The notes: a model not told the origin generated them from the sequence alone. A DNA stretch of 32,012 nucleotides from an uncultured Collinsella sp. (GCA_902494715.1 CABUUJ010000023.1:1-32012), one strand, 5' to 3'. Shown: positions 15,187-24,375, counted from the stretch's first letter. Numbers and translations are program-made.

Positions 15187-18003
15187 ATGGTTGTCGATAG
15201 TACGATTCGATTTAACGACAGGATGGATGGTCCAAGCGTGAGTCTCGGCAGCAAACTATCCAATGCAAAGGTGTCCTTTGCGATATTTAAGCGCGACATT
15301 AAGCGACTGCTTGTGAACCCCGTCGCCCTGGTGGTTACCCTAGGCGTGTGCGTTATTCCCTCGCTGTATGCCTGGTATAACATCGTGGCAAACTGGGATC
15401 CGTATGGAAACACCCAAGGCATCAAGATTGCTATCGCCAACAACGATCGAGGCACCCAAAACGACTTGGTGGGTGAGCTCAACGCTGGCGACAAAGTGGT
15501 CGACCAGCTCAAGGAGAATCATCAGTTGGGCTGGACGTTCGTCGACTCGACGGCCGATGCCAAGGAGGGCGTCGAGAGCGGCGAGTACTATGCCGCTATC
15601 GTGATTCCCAAGAACTTCTCGGATAACCTGGTTTCGATGCTCGACGGCAACTACCATCAGCCCAAGCTCACGTACTACGTCAATGAGAAGAAGAGCGCCA
15701 TTGCGCCCAAGGTTACCGATACCGGTGCAAACACCATCGAGGAGCAGATCAACTCGGAATTTGTCTCTACGGTAGGCAAGACTGTTGCCGGTATCGCCAA
15801 GGATGCCGGTGTCGATTTAAAGGACAAGGCAACCCAGACTCAGGACTCGCTGGCAAGTTCGGTGTCCGAGGCGTCCGACACCTTGGGCGAGGTGCGCGAT
15901 TCGATTGGCGATATGAATGCCGCCATCGATAAGACGAGTGGCGCTATCGCCTCGGCTGATGCGGCACTTGCCGGCTTGCAAGGCCAGGCACCGTCGCTGA
16001 CGCAGGCGATCTCCCAGGGCAACGACCTGCTGAGCGAAGCTCGCACCACGGCGGGCAACTCCATCACCTCGCTCTCCAAGGCGCTCTCGGAAGGCAGCCT
16101 TGCGCTCACCAAGACGTCGGCCTCTGCGAACGCTGCCATCGGCAAGCTGACGGGCGCGGTCACATCTACGACCACCCGTATCGACAACTCGCTCGAGTCT
16201 CTTCAAGCGACGATCGACCACAATAAGGCCGTTATCGGGCACTTGGAGATTCTCGCCAATGACACGTCGACAGGTTCCGAGGAAATTGACGCGCGCATTG
16301 TATCGACCATCGATTTGCTTCGAGAGCAGAATGAAAAGCTTCAGAGCATCAAGGACGGTCTGTCCGCGCAGTCGAGCGCCATGGCGAATGACGCAGCGGC
16401 TGTTTCGGGTGCCAGTGACGCTATCAATAACGCAATTCATACCGGTGCGACCAACCTTGGCCAAGCCCAGACGGACTTGGGCCAAAACGCGCTGCCGAAG
16501 GCCTCGAGCGCGCTCGACTCTTTTGCTGCCGTTTCGGGCGACCTGACCGGTATCGTCTCGGGTATGACACCTACACTTGCAAATGCGCGCGGCACGTTGG
16601 CGCAGCTTAGCGCTACGCTCGGCCAGGCCAAGACCACGCTGTCCCAGACCGATTCCTCGCTTGCCAAGGTCCAGGACAAGCTTGCAACCGCCGCCAATGA
16701 CATCGCGGCGCTGCAGACCTCCGAGTCCATGGGCGAGCTGGCCGATCTGATGGGCGTCGATGTCAATGACGTGGCAGATTTCATGGCGTCTCCGGTTGAG
16801 TTGACGTCCAAGTCAATCTATCCGGTCAAGAGCTTTGGCTCGGGCATCGCTCCCTTCTACACCAATCTGGCGCTTTGGGTGGGCGGCTATGTGCTCATCG
16901 CCATTTACAAGCTCGAGGTCGACCGTGAAGGTGTTGGCAGCTTTACGGCGCGCCAAGGCTACTTTGGCCGCTGGTTGCTCATGGTGATCCTGGGCGCGTT
17001 GCAGGCCATCATCGTTACGGTAGGCGATCTGGTGATTGGCGTGCAGTGCGTCAGCCCGCTGCTGTTCGTGCTGGGCGGCATCGCCATTTCGTTCACCTAC
17101 GTCAATATCATCTATGCGCTGTCCACCACGTTTAAGCATATCGGCAAGGCTATCGGCGTCATTCTCGTCATCGTGCAGATCCCGGGTTCGTCGGGCATGT
17201 ACCCCATCGAGATGATGCCCGGCTTCTTCCAGTGGCTGCACCCGCTGCTGCCCTTTACCTACGGCATCAATCTGCTGCGCGAGACGGTCGGCGGCATGTA
17301 TTCGTTCAACTACCTGTTTAACCTGTGCATTCTGGGCGTGTTCTTGATCGTGGCGCTCTTTATCGGCCTGCAGCTGCGTCCGCTGCTGCTCAACCTTAAC
17401 CTGCTCTTTGATAAACAGCTCTCCACGACCGGTATGATGATTTGCGAGTCCAACGACCTGCCGCGCCAGCGCTACTCGCTGCGCACGGCCATGCGCGTCA
17501 TGCTCGATTCCGATTCGTACCGTCGCGAACTGCTCGATCATGCGGTCGCCTTTGAACATCGCTACCCGTACTACATCAAGGGCGGTTTTGCCGCCGTGGT
17601 GGGCGTTCAGGTCCTGCTCTTTGTCCTGTCGACGGTTCTCGATATCGACAATAACGGCAAGATCATCCTGCTTGTCATTTGGATCATCTCGGTTATTGCC
17701 ATCTGCGGCTGGCTTATCAATATCGAATATATCCGAGCGAGCCTCAATACCCAGATGCGCATCTCGGCGCTTTCGGATGAGGACCTGCGTCGCGAGATGC
17801 GCGAACACACGGCCGCCATTCCTGCCGCCCGCCACATGTTTGGCCTCAACGCCAGCGAGCGTGGTGCCAAGGGCGGCGATCAGTCCACGGGCCGCTTGCC
17901 GCATATCGGCTCGCACCATAAATCTCAGGGCAGCGACAGCACAGCCACAAATGATGGAGATACCACCGCGCTTGGCAAGCACTCCAAAGGAGGTGAGGCA
18001 TAA
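15187..18003 (+). CDS. YhgE/Pip family membrane protein
   Basis: A large envelope protein of the Pip (phage infection protein)/YhgE family, whose membrane part resembles ABC-2 permeases; its function is poorly known. Of 938 residues, a first membrane segment lies near 37-60. A long outside region (about 65-550) follows, rich in Ala, Ser and Thr and predicted coiled coil. Five C-terminal membrane segments lie near 557-578, 594-618, 621-648, 650-675 and 712-730. Two further segments (798-819 and 825-845) and a charged tail are absent from the next gene's product. ATG 15187 lacks a clear ribosome site; ATG 15223 or GTG 15238 are possible starts. It abuts the next gene with no gap. Confidence 0.88.
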   Translation: MVVDSTIRFNDRMDGPSVSLGSKLSNAKVSFAIFKRDIKRLLVNPVALVVTLGVCVIPSLYAWYNIVANWDPYGNTQGIKIAIANNDRGTQNDLVGELNAGDKVVDQLKENHQLGWTFVDSTADAKEGVESGEYYAAIVIPKNFSDNLVSMLDGNYHQPKLTYYVNEKKSAIAPKVTDTGANTIEEQINSEFVSTVGKTVAGIAKDAGVDLKDKATQTQDSLASSVSEASDTLGEVRDSIGDMNAAIDKTSGAIASADAALAGLQGQAPSLTQAISQGNDLLSEARTTAGNSITSLSKALSEGSLALTKTSASANAAIGKLTGAVTSTTTRIDNSLESLQATIDHNKAVIGHLEILANDTSTGSEEIDARIVSTIDLLREQNEKLQSIKDGLSAQSSAMANDAAAVSGASDAINNAIHTGATNLGQAQTDLGQNALPKASSALDSFAAVSGDLTGIVSGMTPTLANARGTLAQLSATLGQAKTTLSQTDSSLAKVQDKLATAANDIAALQTSESMGELADLMGVDVNDVADFMASPVELTSKSIYPVKSFGSGIAPFYTNLALWVGGYVLIAIYKLEVDREGVGSFTARQGYFGRWLLMVILGALQAIIVTVGDLVIGVQCVSPLLFVLGGIAISFTYVNIIYALSTTFKHIGKAIGVILVIVQIPGSSGMYPIEMMPGFFQWLHPLLPFTYGINLLRETVGGMYSFNYLFNLCILGVFLIVALFIGLQLRPLLLNLNLLFDKQLSTTGMMICESNDLPRQRYSLRTAMRVMLDSDSYRRELLDHAVAFEHRYPYYIKGGFAAVVGVQVLLFVLSTVLDIDNNGKIILLVIWIISVIAICGWLINIEYIRASLNTQMRISALSDEDLRREMREHTAAIPAARHMFGLNASERGAKGGDQSTGRLPHIGSHHKSQGSDSTATNDGDTTALGKHSKGGEA

Positions 18004-20193
18004 ATGAAGAACATCCTGCATCTGTTTAAGCGCGATGTCCAAAACGTGTCTCGCTCCGTGATCGGCTTGGTTGTCGTGATGGGCCTCATTATCGTACCGT
18101 GTCTGTACGCGTGGTTTAACATCGCCGGCAGCTGGGATCCGTACGGCAACACCGGCAATCTTAAGATCGCCGTGGTCAACACCGATGAGGGTTACGAGAG
18201 CGATTTGATCCCCGTCGAGGTTAACGTGGGCGAAAACGTGACCGCCACCCTACGCGGCAACGAGAGCTTCGATTGGGTTGTGCTCAACAATCGCGAAAAG
18301 GCTATCGAGGGCGTTAAGTCGGGCGCGTACTATGCTGCCGTCGTTATCCCCAAAACGTTTAGCGCTGACATGATGACGCTTTTCTCGACCGACGTGAAGC
18401 ATGCCGATATCGAGTTCTACGAGAATCAGAAGGCCAACGCCATTGCGCAGATCGTGACCGAGAAGGGTTCGAGCGCCGTCCAGAGCCAGGTTAACAAAAC
18501 TTTTACCGAGACCATTACGACGATCGGTCTTAAGACGGTGTCCAGCCTGCTCGATTACATGAGCACCGACCAGGTGGGTAACTTTATCGCCAACCTGTCC
18601 TCGACGCTCGGCGATTCGATTGAGGACCTGCGAGACGTTCGGGCAAATGCTTCGTCGCTGGCGGGCATTTTGAGCTCCACGTCCGATTCGCTGACGTCGG
18701 CGAGCGGCATGCTCAAGCAGACGGGCACGGTCGATGAGTCAACGAAGCAGCTGATGGAGCATGTCAAGAGCGGTATTAGCGATTCCAAGGAAGCGCTGAA
18801 GGACGCCAACGACGCCATCAATGCCGCGATTGACGGAAGCGCGGGCTCGTTTGACAACGTGTCCGCCGAGCTTGCGAAGGCATTTGATGCCGCGAATCAA
18901 CATGTCGACCTTACAGTGTCCCAGCTCAACGATGCCGCGGCGGCGCTCAACACGCGTGCCGACGATATCGACGCCACGGCCGACCAGCTCCGCAGCTTTG
19001 CCGATCAGGTGACTGACGAAAAACTCCAGGACAGCCTCAAGTCTGTGGCAACATCGCTGAGCAGGATTGCTGTGGAGTATCGCAACAACGCCAAGGACTT
19101 GACGGCCACCGCGAAGTCTCTCTCTGACAGCATGGCAGAGGTTAATAAGTCGCGTGCCGAGGTCGATCAGGCAATCGCGGATGCCAAGGCTGGTATCTCG
19201 GGCGCCAAGACTGACTACGACTCTACGTTTTCGGCCAAGGCAAAGGAGCTCAAGAAGACCATCTCGGGCGTTTTGGATTCGCTGAACGGTATTTCGAACG
19301 ATCTGGATAGTGCTGTTGCTGGCCTGACCGACGCATCCGGTTCGCTGGCAAAGGGCCTCTCCAAGGCTGCAAAGCTGGTCAACAAGGCTTCTGATCAGCT
19401 GGGCGAGGCGTCGGACAAGATCAGTGCGTTTAAGGACGAGCTCGACGGCGCCTTGATGTCGGATGACCTCGCTACGATCAAGACGATGATCGGCAATGAT
19501 CCCGAGGGTCTGGCCGTGTCGCTTTCCGGCCCCGTCGCGCTCGATCGCAAGCCGGTCTATCCGATCCGCAACTACGGTTCGGCCATGGCACCGTTCTACA
19601 CGATTCTGTCGCTCTGGGTGGGCTCGATTGTGCTGGCGGCCATGATGAAGGTCTCGGTTGACGATGAGCTTATCAACGAGCTCATCCCCGTGCGCCTGCA
19701 CGAGATCTACCTGGGCCGCTACCTGTTCTTTGGCGGTCTGGCCCTGCTGCAGGCAACGCTCGTGTGTGCGGGCGACATCCTGTTCTTTGGCATCCAGTGC
19801 GACGACCCGCTGCAGTTTGTGCTGGCGGGCTGGGTCGCGAGTCTCGTGTTCTCCAATATCGTCTACACGCTTACGGTTTCGTTTGGCGATATCGGCAAGG
19901 CGCTCGCCGTCGTGCTGCTGGTCATGCAGGTCGGCGGTTCGGGCGGCACGTTCCCCATCGAGATGACCGGCCCCGTGTTCCAGGCGATCTATCCGTTCCT
20001 GCCGTTCACCCACGGCATCAACGCCATGCATGCCGCCATGGCCGGTGCGTACCACATGGAGTACTGGATTGAGCTAGGCATTCTGGCGAGCTATCTGATT
20101 CCGTCGCTGGCACTGGGCGTCGTCTTCCGCCGCCCGGTCATCAAAGCCAACGACTGGATCATCGAAAAACTGGAGTCAACCAAATTGATTTAG
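18004..20193 (+). CDS. YhgE/Pip family membrane protein, second copy
   Basis: A 729-residue relative of the preceding protein with the same plan: one membrane segment (17-40), a long extracellular coiled-coil-like region to about 520, and five C-terminal membrane segments (near 527-547, 573-597, 603-628, 632-655 and 695-712). The two share IPCLYAWFNI/IPSLYAWYNI, WDPYGNT near the N-terminus and GSGGTFPIEM/GSSGMYPIEM in the C-terminal part. The ATG follows the previous stop codon directly, and an ideal ribosome site AAAGGAGGTGA (17988-17998) lies inside the upstream coding end, so translation is coupled. The pair probably arose by duplication and may act as a heterodimer. Confidence 0.9.
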   Translation: MKNILHLFKRDVQNVSRSVIGLVVVMGLIIVPCLYAWFNIAGSWDPYGNTGNLKIAVVNTDEGYESDLIPVEVNVGENVTATLRGNESFDWVVLNNREKAIEGVKSGAYYAAVVIPKTFSADMMTLFSTDVKHADIEFYENQKANAIAQIVTEKGSSAVQSQVNKTFTETITTIGLKTVSSLLDYMSTDQVGNFIANLSSTLGDSIEDLRDVRANASSLAGILSSTSDSLTSASGMLKQTGTVDESTKQLMEHVKSGISDSKEALKDANDAINAAIDGSAGSFDNVSAELAKAFDAANQHVDLTVSQLNDAAAALNTRADDIDATADQLRSFADQVTDEKLQDSLKSVATSLSRIAVEYRNNAKDLTATAKSLSDSMAEVNKSRAEVDQAIADAKAGISGAKTDYDSTFSAKAKELKKTISGVLDSLNGISNDLDSAVAGLTDASGSLAKGLSKAAKLVNKASDQLGEASDKISAFKDELDGALMSDDLATIKTMIGNDPEGLAVSLSGPVALDRKPVYPIRNYGSAMAPFYTILSLWVGSIVLAAMMKVSVDDELINELIPVRLHEIYLGRYLFFGGLALLQATLVCAGDILFFGIQCDDPLQFVLAGWVASLVFSNIVYTLTVSFGDIGKALAVVLLVMQVGGSGGTFPIEMTGPVFQAIYPFLPFTHGINAMHAAMAGAYHMEYWIELGILASYLIPSLALGVVFRRPVIKANDWIIEKLESTKLI

Positions 20194-20256
20194 TTCAGCA
20201 ACGTAAACGCCGTCGGAACATCGAGATCTTCCAACCCGATGCTTTAGCGTAGTGAA

Positions 20257-20326
20257 TTGCACGGGCTGCTTGGTTGTTGCTACAGTAGCGGGGCGTGCCG
20301 GGGGTCCGGTGCGCCCTGCTTTTATT
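20257..20326 (+). promoter_or_regulatory. Promoter candidate overlapping a terminator, before the EamA gene
   Basis: TTGCAC (20257-20262) and TACAGT (20281-20286) are 18 bases apart. Immediately after, GCGGGGCG and GCCGG pair with CCGG and CGCCCTGC (20289-20319), followed by TTTTATTT. The hairpin is a convincing terminator of the YhgE operon. It sits where the promoter's transcript would begin, so the promoter is doubtful. Confidence 0.6.
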
Positions 20327-20394
20327 TGACCATGAGGCGGCACGCAGCCATGCGCGTGCGGACACCACGCCCAGATTGAGCGCGAGGATGCCCT

Positions 20395-21378
20395 ATGGCC
20401 CAGCATGCCACTGACAATATCGAAATGATGCCCGATAGCCCTGTTGCTCGCGAGGACCTGGGCGCGGGCGGCACCTCCCGCGGCGCCGGCGCTCGCTCGC
20501 CGCTGTTCTGGAAAGTCCTGCTGCTTTCGGTGGCAGTCGTCTGGGGCTACTCCTTTACGACCATGAAGGACGCGCTCGACACCATTCCGGTGTTCGAACT
20601 GCTCTACGTGCGCTTTCTGCCTGCGGCGTTGGTCATGTTTTTCATCTTCCACAAGCGCATCATCGCGCACCTCAACGCCCGCAACCTTATCGTCGGACTT
20701 GGCATGGGCGCACTTATGTGGGCCGCCTACGCCCTGCAGACAGTCGGTCTGGCGCACACCACGGCGGGCAAGAATGCTTTTTTGACGGGCACGTATTGCA
20801 TCGTTGTGCCGTTCGCGAGTTATTTTCTGAGCGGCGAAAAACTCACCCGCTATAACCTGGGCGCGGCGCTGCTGTGCTTGGCGGGCATTGGCTTGGTGGC
20901 GCTCGATAGCGTTGAATTCAACATCGGTGATGTCATTACGCTGGCGGGTGCGGTCTTTTTCGCCATCCAGATGGCGGTGACTGCCAAGTACGGTCGCAAA
21001 ATGGACATCAACGTCATCACGTTTTGGATGTTTGTGGGCAACGGCGTGCTGAGCCTGGCAACGTCGCTGCTATTCGAGACCCAAGCGCCTCTGTCCGTGT
21101 GGACGCCGAGCTTTATCAGCGCGATGGCGTTTCTCTCGGTTGGTTGCACATGCGCGGCTCTGCTCATCCAAAACGTCGGCTTGGCGCATGTCTCGGCCTC
21201 GACGGGCTCACTGCTCCTTTCGATGGAGTCGCCTTCGGGCGTGCTGTTCTCGGTGCTGCTGATGGGGGAGGCGCTCACCTCGCGCCTGCTCGCCGGCTTC
21301 GCGCTCATCTTTCTTTCGATTATCTTGAGCGAGACGCATTTCGATTTCTTGCGCCGAAAATCACACCCGCAATTGTAA
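20395..21378 (+). CDS. EamA-family (DMT) transporter
   Basis: A membrane exporter of the drug/metabolite transporter superfamily; the substrate cannot be told. Of 327 residues, about 35 polar N-terminal residues (Gly/Ala/Arg-rich) precede ten hydrophobic segments arranged as two EamA repeats. The first repeat is recognisable in VVWGYSFTTMKDAL and LYVRFLPAA, with LQTVGLAHTTAGKNAFLTG at its end. The second ends in LIQNVGLAHVSASTGSLLLSMES, the mirrored motif. It starts at ATG 20395 with GAGG ten bases before. It is followed by its own terminator, so it is a single-gene unit. Confidence 0.9.
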   Translation: MAQHATDNIEMMPDSPVAREDLGAGGTSRGAGARSPLFWKVLLLSVAVVWGYSFTTMKDALDTIPVFELLYVRFLPAALVMFFIFHKRIIAHLNARNLIVGLGMGALMWAAYALQTVGLAHTTAGKNAFLTGTYCIVVPFASYFLSGEKLTRYNLGAALLCLAGIGLVALDSVEFNIGDVITLAGAVFFAIQMAVTAKYGRKMDINVITFWMFVGNGVLSLATSLLFETQAPLSVWTPSFISAMAFLSVGCTCAALLIQNVGLAHVSASTGSLLLSMESPSGVLFSVLLMGEALTSRLLAGFALIFLSIILSETHFDFLRRKSHPQL

Positions 21379-21391
21379 ACAACTTGTTGCG

Positions 21392-21416
21392 CCGCCCTCC
21401 CAGGGCGGTATTTTTA
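21392..21416 (+). terminator. Terminator of the EamA gene
   Basis: CCGCCCT and AGGGCGG pair around CCC, followed by TATTTTTA. Confidence 0.85.
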
Positions 21417-21441
21417 TGTCATGCCCTTACAGTTGTACCTT

Positions 21442-21463
21442 GCACTTTACGCTATCAAAGTGC
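21442..21463. promoter_or_regulatory. Inverted repeat before the M20 amidohydrolase gene
   Basis: GCACTTT and AAAGTGC flank eight bases, 30 bases before the start codon. A candidate operator; no convincing -35/-10 pair was found around it. Confidence 0.35.
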
Positions 21464-21493
21464 GTGCTGCAAAAACGTTACTGGAGGGCTTCT

Positions 21494-22786
21494 ATGGCAT
21501 CAGCTCTGTCCGATTTTCAACCGCAACCAGCGCCCCAGGCCACCGCGGCGGCGCAGGCCGCTATCGGTGACGGTCTTGTCGCAGAAGCTCAGGCTTTTGC
21601 AGACGAGCTCGCTGCATGGCGACACGATCTACACCAGATGCCCGAGCTGGGTAACAATCTTCCGCAGACGTCTGCCTATATCCAGGCACGTCTGGACGAG
21701 ATGGACATCCCCCATACCACGCTAGTCGACGGTTCCTGCGTCGTTGGCCTGATCGGTGCCGGTGCGGCCGCTCAGGGCAATGGCACGTGCAAGGACGAGC
21801 AGGCCGGAACGGTCGTCATGCTCCGAGGCGATATGGATGCCCTTCCCGTTGTCGAGGAATCCGGCGAGCCCTTTGCATCCACCAATGGCTGCATGCATGC
21901 TTGCGGTCACGATATGCACGCGACGGCCCTGCTTGGTGCGGCGCGCCTGCTCAAGGCCCGCGAGGCCGAGCTTGTGGAGGCCAACGCTACCGTCAAGTTG
22001 CTGTTCCAGCCGGGCGAGGAGACCTTTGAGGGAGCACGCGCTGCCATCGCCGACGGCTTGCTCGAGAACCCGCGCCCTCAGGCGGCCTTTGCCATGCATG
22101 TCAACAGCCAGTCGCCGCTTGGCCTGGTGCTCTACGGCAGCCCGGCGCTCTCGGGTGTGTACGGTTTCCGCATCACGCTCCAGGGCAAGGGCGGCCACGG
22201 TTCCAGCCCCGAGATCTGCATCGACCCCATCACGGCCGGCGTCCACGTGCACCTGGCGCTCCAGGAGCTTATCTCCCGCGAGGTGCCGGCGGCCAAGGAA
22301 GTCGCACTTACCGTTGGTAAGTTCGCCGGCGGCTTGGCGGCCAACGTCATCCCCGACACCTGCGTGCTCGAGGGAACGCTGCGCGGCTTTGATGTTGAGC
22401 TCATGGCTCACCTAAAGACCCGCATCGCGGAGGTCGTTAACGGCGTTGCTACGACCTATCGTACGCCGGCGACCATCGAGACGCTTTCGGATGTTCCGCC
22501 GCTTGTACTCGACAGCGATATGACTCAGGCGTCGCTTGGCTACGTGGGCGCAGTGCTGCCCAAGACGGCTTTCTTGCCGCTTTTCCATGCCATGGCGAGT
22601 GAGGACTTCGCGCTTATCTCGAGCAAGATCCCAAGTGCGTACTTTACCGTGTGCGCGGCCGTAACCGACACGGACGAACACTTTGCCCAGCACCATCCCA
22701 AGGCACGTTTTAACGATGCCGAGCTGCCGCTCGGTGCCGCGGCCTATACCGCCGTCGCTTTGGGCTATATCGCCGACCACCGGTAG
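21494..22786 (+). CDS. M20-family metallopeptidase / amidohydrolase
   Basis: A zinc- or manganese-dependent enzyme of the M20D group, which removes acyl groups from amino acids (hippurate or N-acyl-amino-acid hydrolase-like) or cleaves small peptide-like amides in the cytoplasm. Metal and catalytic motifs are LRGDMDALP, HACGHDMHAT (near residue 134) and FQPGEE (near 171). The dimerisation domain starts near GKGGHGSSPE. Of 430 residues, the first 35 are Ala/Gln/Pro-rich and not part of the fold. It starts at ATG 21494, five bases after GGAGGG. The frame is open further upstream through the EamA terminator, which is not credible coding. A nested hairpin begins at its stop codon. Substrate unknown. 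Confidence 0.92.
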   Translation: MASALSDFQPQPAPQATAAAQAAIGDGLVAEAQAFADELAAWRHDLHQMPELGNNLPQTSAYIQARLDEMDIPHTTLVDGSCVVGLIGAGAAAQGNGTCKDEQAGTVVMLRGDMDALPVVEESGEPFASTNGCMHACGHDMHATALLGAARLLKAREAELVEANATVKLLFQPGEETFEGARAAIADGLLENPRPQAAFAMHVNSQSPLGLVLYGSPALSGVYGFRITLQGKGGHGSSPEICIDPITAGVHVHLALQELISREVPAAKEVALTVGKFAGGLAANVIPDTCVLEGTLRGFDVELMAHLKTRIAEVVNGVATTYRTPATIETLSDVPPLVLDSDMTQASLGYVGAVLPKTAFLPLFHAMASEDFALISSKIPSAYFTVCAAVTDTDEHFAQHHPKARFNDAELPLGAAAYTAVALGYIADHR

Positions 22787-22869
22787 CACCCAACCTTGCC
22801 TTTCAAGCCTGCGGGCATGGCCGTAAGGCCTATGCCCTTGTCTTTCAAGGCAATCTTGGGCACTACCGG
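22780..22869 (+). repeat. Nested hairpin starting in the M20 stop codon
   Basis: CCGGTAG, CCCAA and TTGCCTT (22780-22802) pair in order with AAGGCAA, TTGGG and CTACCGG (22847-22869), with matched two-base mismatches (ca/ca and cc/tc). A ten-base and a nine-base loop surround the inner stem GGGCAT/ATGCCC, whose apex is GGCC-gtaa-GGCC with a bulged T. The TAG in the left arm is the stop codon of the M20 gene. Same apex plan as 14840-14939. Confidence 0.7.
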
Positions 22870-22908
22870 CGCCCGGCGCAGGCTATTCGTTTGTCTAAAA
22901 GGAGCAGT

Positions 22909-24213
22909 ATGCCCCAGCAGCGTAAGTTCTTCCCCGGCTGGCTCGTGGTGGCCTCCGGCTTCGTGATCATGGCCACGTGTTACACGATTTTCGTCAACTG
23001 CATGAGCCTGTTCCAGCCGCTGATCGTCAGCAACCTGGGTATTTCCCTTGCGCAGTACAACGTCTCCAATGCCATCTCCACCGTGGTGAGTGTCGTGGGT
23101 TCGCTCGTTATCGGTCATGTTGCCGATAAGGTGAGTGGCCGCGTATTGGGCTCGCTTACCGTTATCGCTACCTCGGCGGTGCTTGCCGGCATGAGCTTTG
23201 TCGGTGAGCTGTGGCAGGTCTACGTGCTCTTTGCCGTTTCGGGCTGCTTCGCTGTGGCCTCGACCCGTCTGCTCATTAGCCTTGTGACCGCCAACTGGTT
23301 TACCGCTAAACGCGGCCTTGCCATTTCCATCGCACTTTCGGGCTCGGGCTTTGGCGGAGCCATTCTCTCGCCGATCGTGAGCTCTCTTATCGTGAGTGTG
23401 GGCTGGCGCTCTGCGTTCCTGGTACTCGCTGCCGTCTGCATGGTGGCGGCACTGCCCATCACGGCTTACTCCTTCCGCACCAAGCCTTCCGAGATCGGCC
23501 TTAAGCCGCTCGGCGAGAACCCGGGCGATCCGTCCGTCTCGACGGCTGGCGATAAGGACGAGCACACGGCGCCCGAGGTTAGCGTCGGCTGGTCTCGTAT
23601 CAAGAAGAGCCCGGCGTTTTGGCTGCTCGTCGTCGCCTTCCTCTTTATGGGTCTCGTTAACGGCGCCATCTTGCCCAACCAGGTCACCAACATGACGAGT
23701 GTTACCGTCAACGGCGCCAAGATCGTCACGGGCGGCCACGATCCCATGTGGGCAGGTACCGTGCTTTCGGCCTACATGGTCACCGTCGTTATCGCCAAGA
23801 TTTCGCTCGGTGCGATCTATGACCGCTTTGGTCTGCGCTTTGGCAATATCCTTGGCTCCATTGCGTGCATTATCGCCTGCGTCGCCCTGTGCTTCCCCGC
23901 GACCGATCTTGGTCCCATCGTGGCTGCCGTGAGCTTTGGTATCGGAACGTGCATGGGCACCATCACGCCTACCATCGCCGCGTCCGAGCAGTTTGGCATG
24001 GCCGACCTCGGTAAGGTCACGGGCACCATTACCTCGCTCGAGATGGTCGGCGGCACCGTGGGCGCCATTGTCTCGGGCGTGCTGTTCGATGCCACGGGCT
24101 CCTTTGCGAGCACCTGGATCGTGTGCCTGGCGTGCTCCGTGGTCATGCTCGTGTTCCTGCTGGCATCCGAGCCCATCGCCGCCAAGCTGCGCGCGAGCGT
24201 GGCGGGGGAGTAG
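22909..24213 (+). CDS. MFS transporter
   Basis: A 12-segment major facilitator permease of 434 residues; the substrate is not clear. The N-terminal segment reads FFPGWLVVASGFVIM, a wording common in the oxalate/formate and related monocarboxylate branch. The loop between segments 2 and 3 reads GHVADKVSGRVLG (the MFS signature). A hydrophilic loop of about 45 residues (near 195-240, with SVSTAGDKDEHTAPE) divides the halves. The start is ATG 22909 behind AAAAGGAG; a TTG at 22891 is in frame. It follows the amidohydrolase gene with a nested hairpin between, so co-expression is uncertain, but uptake of that enzyme's substrate is a reasonable guess. Confidence 0.9.
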   Translation: MPQQRKFFPGWLVVASGFVIMATCYTIFVNCMSLFQPLIVSNLGISLAQYNVSNAISTVVSVVGSLVIGHVADKVSGRVLGSLTVIATSAVLAGMSFVGELWQVYVLFAVSGCFAVASTRLLISLVTANWFTAKRGLAISIALSGSGFGGAILSPIVSSLIVSVGWRSAFLVLAAVCMVAALPITAYSFRTKPSEIGLKPLGENPGDPSVSTAGDKDEHTAPEVSVGWSRIKKSPAFWLLVVAFLFMGLVNGAILPNQVTNMTSVTVNGAKIVTGGHDPMWAGTVLSAYMVTVVIAKISLGAIYDRFGLRFGNILGSIACIIACVALCFPATDLGPIVAAVSFGIGTCMGTITPTIAASEQFGMADLGKVTGTITSLEMVGGTVGAIVSGVLFDATGSFASTWIVCLACSVVMLVFLLASEPIAAKLRASVAGE

Positions 24214-24249
24214 GTAGGCCAAAGCGCATCGCCGCTTGTCCGCTTCGTC

Positions 24250-24311
24250 CGCGGCGGCGCGTCTGGCCGAACGAGTCCCCATACCCTCGTTCGGTCAGGC
24301 GCGCCGCCGCG
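24250..24311 (+). terminator. 26-bp hairpin between the MFS gene and hisS
   Basis: The arm 24250-24275 (CGCGGCGGCGCG then TCTGGCCGAACGAG) pairs along its whole length with 24286-24311, with two G-U pairs and a ten-base loop. There is no T run, so it is a barrier or transcript-protecting structure rather than a classical terminator. Its right edge lies 16 bases from the hisS -10 box. Confidence 0.55.
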
Positions 24312-24327
24312 TTGCTGCTTTGTGCCG

Positions 24328-24333
24328 TATAAT
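24328..24333 (+). promoter_or_regulatory. -10 box of hisS
   Basis: A consensus TATAAT 42 bases before the start codon. The -35 position falls in the right arm of the 26-bp hairpin and does not match consensus. I saw no T-box leader. Confidence 0.5.
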
Positions 24334-24375
24334 GTCCACTACCTATGACGCGATACAAAAGAAAGGTGTTTGCCC

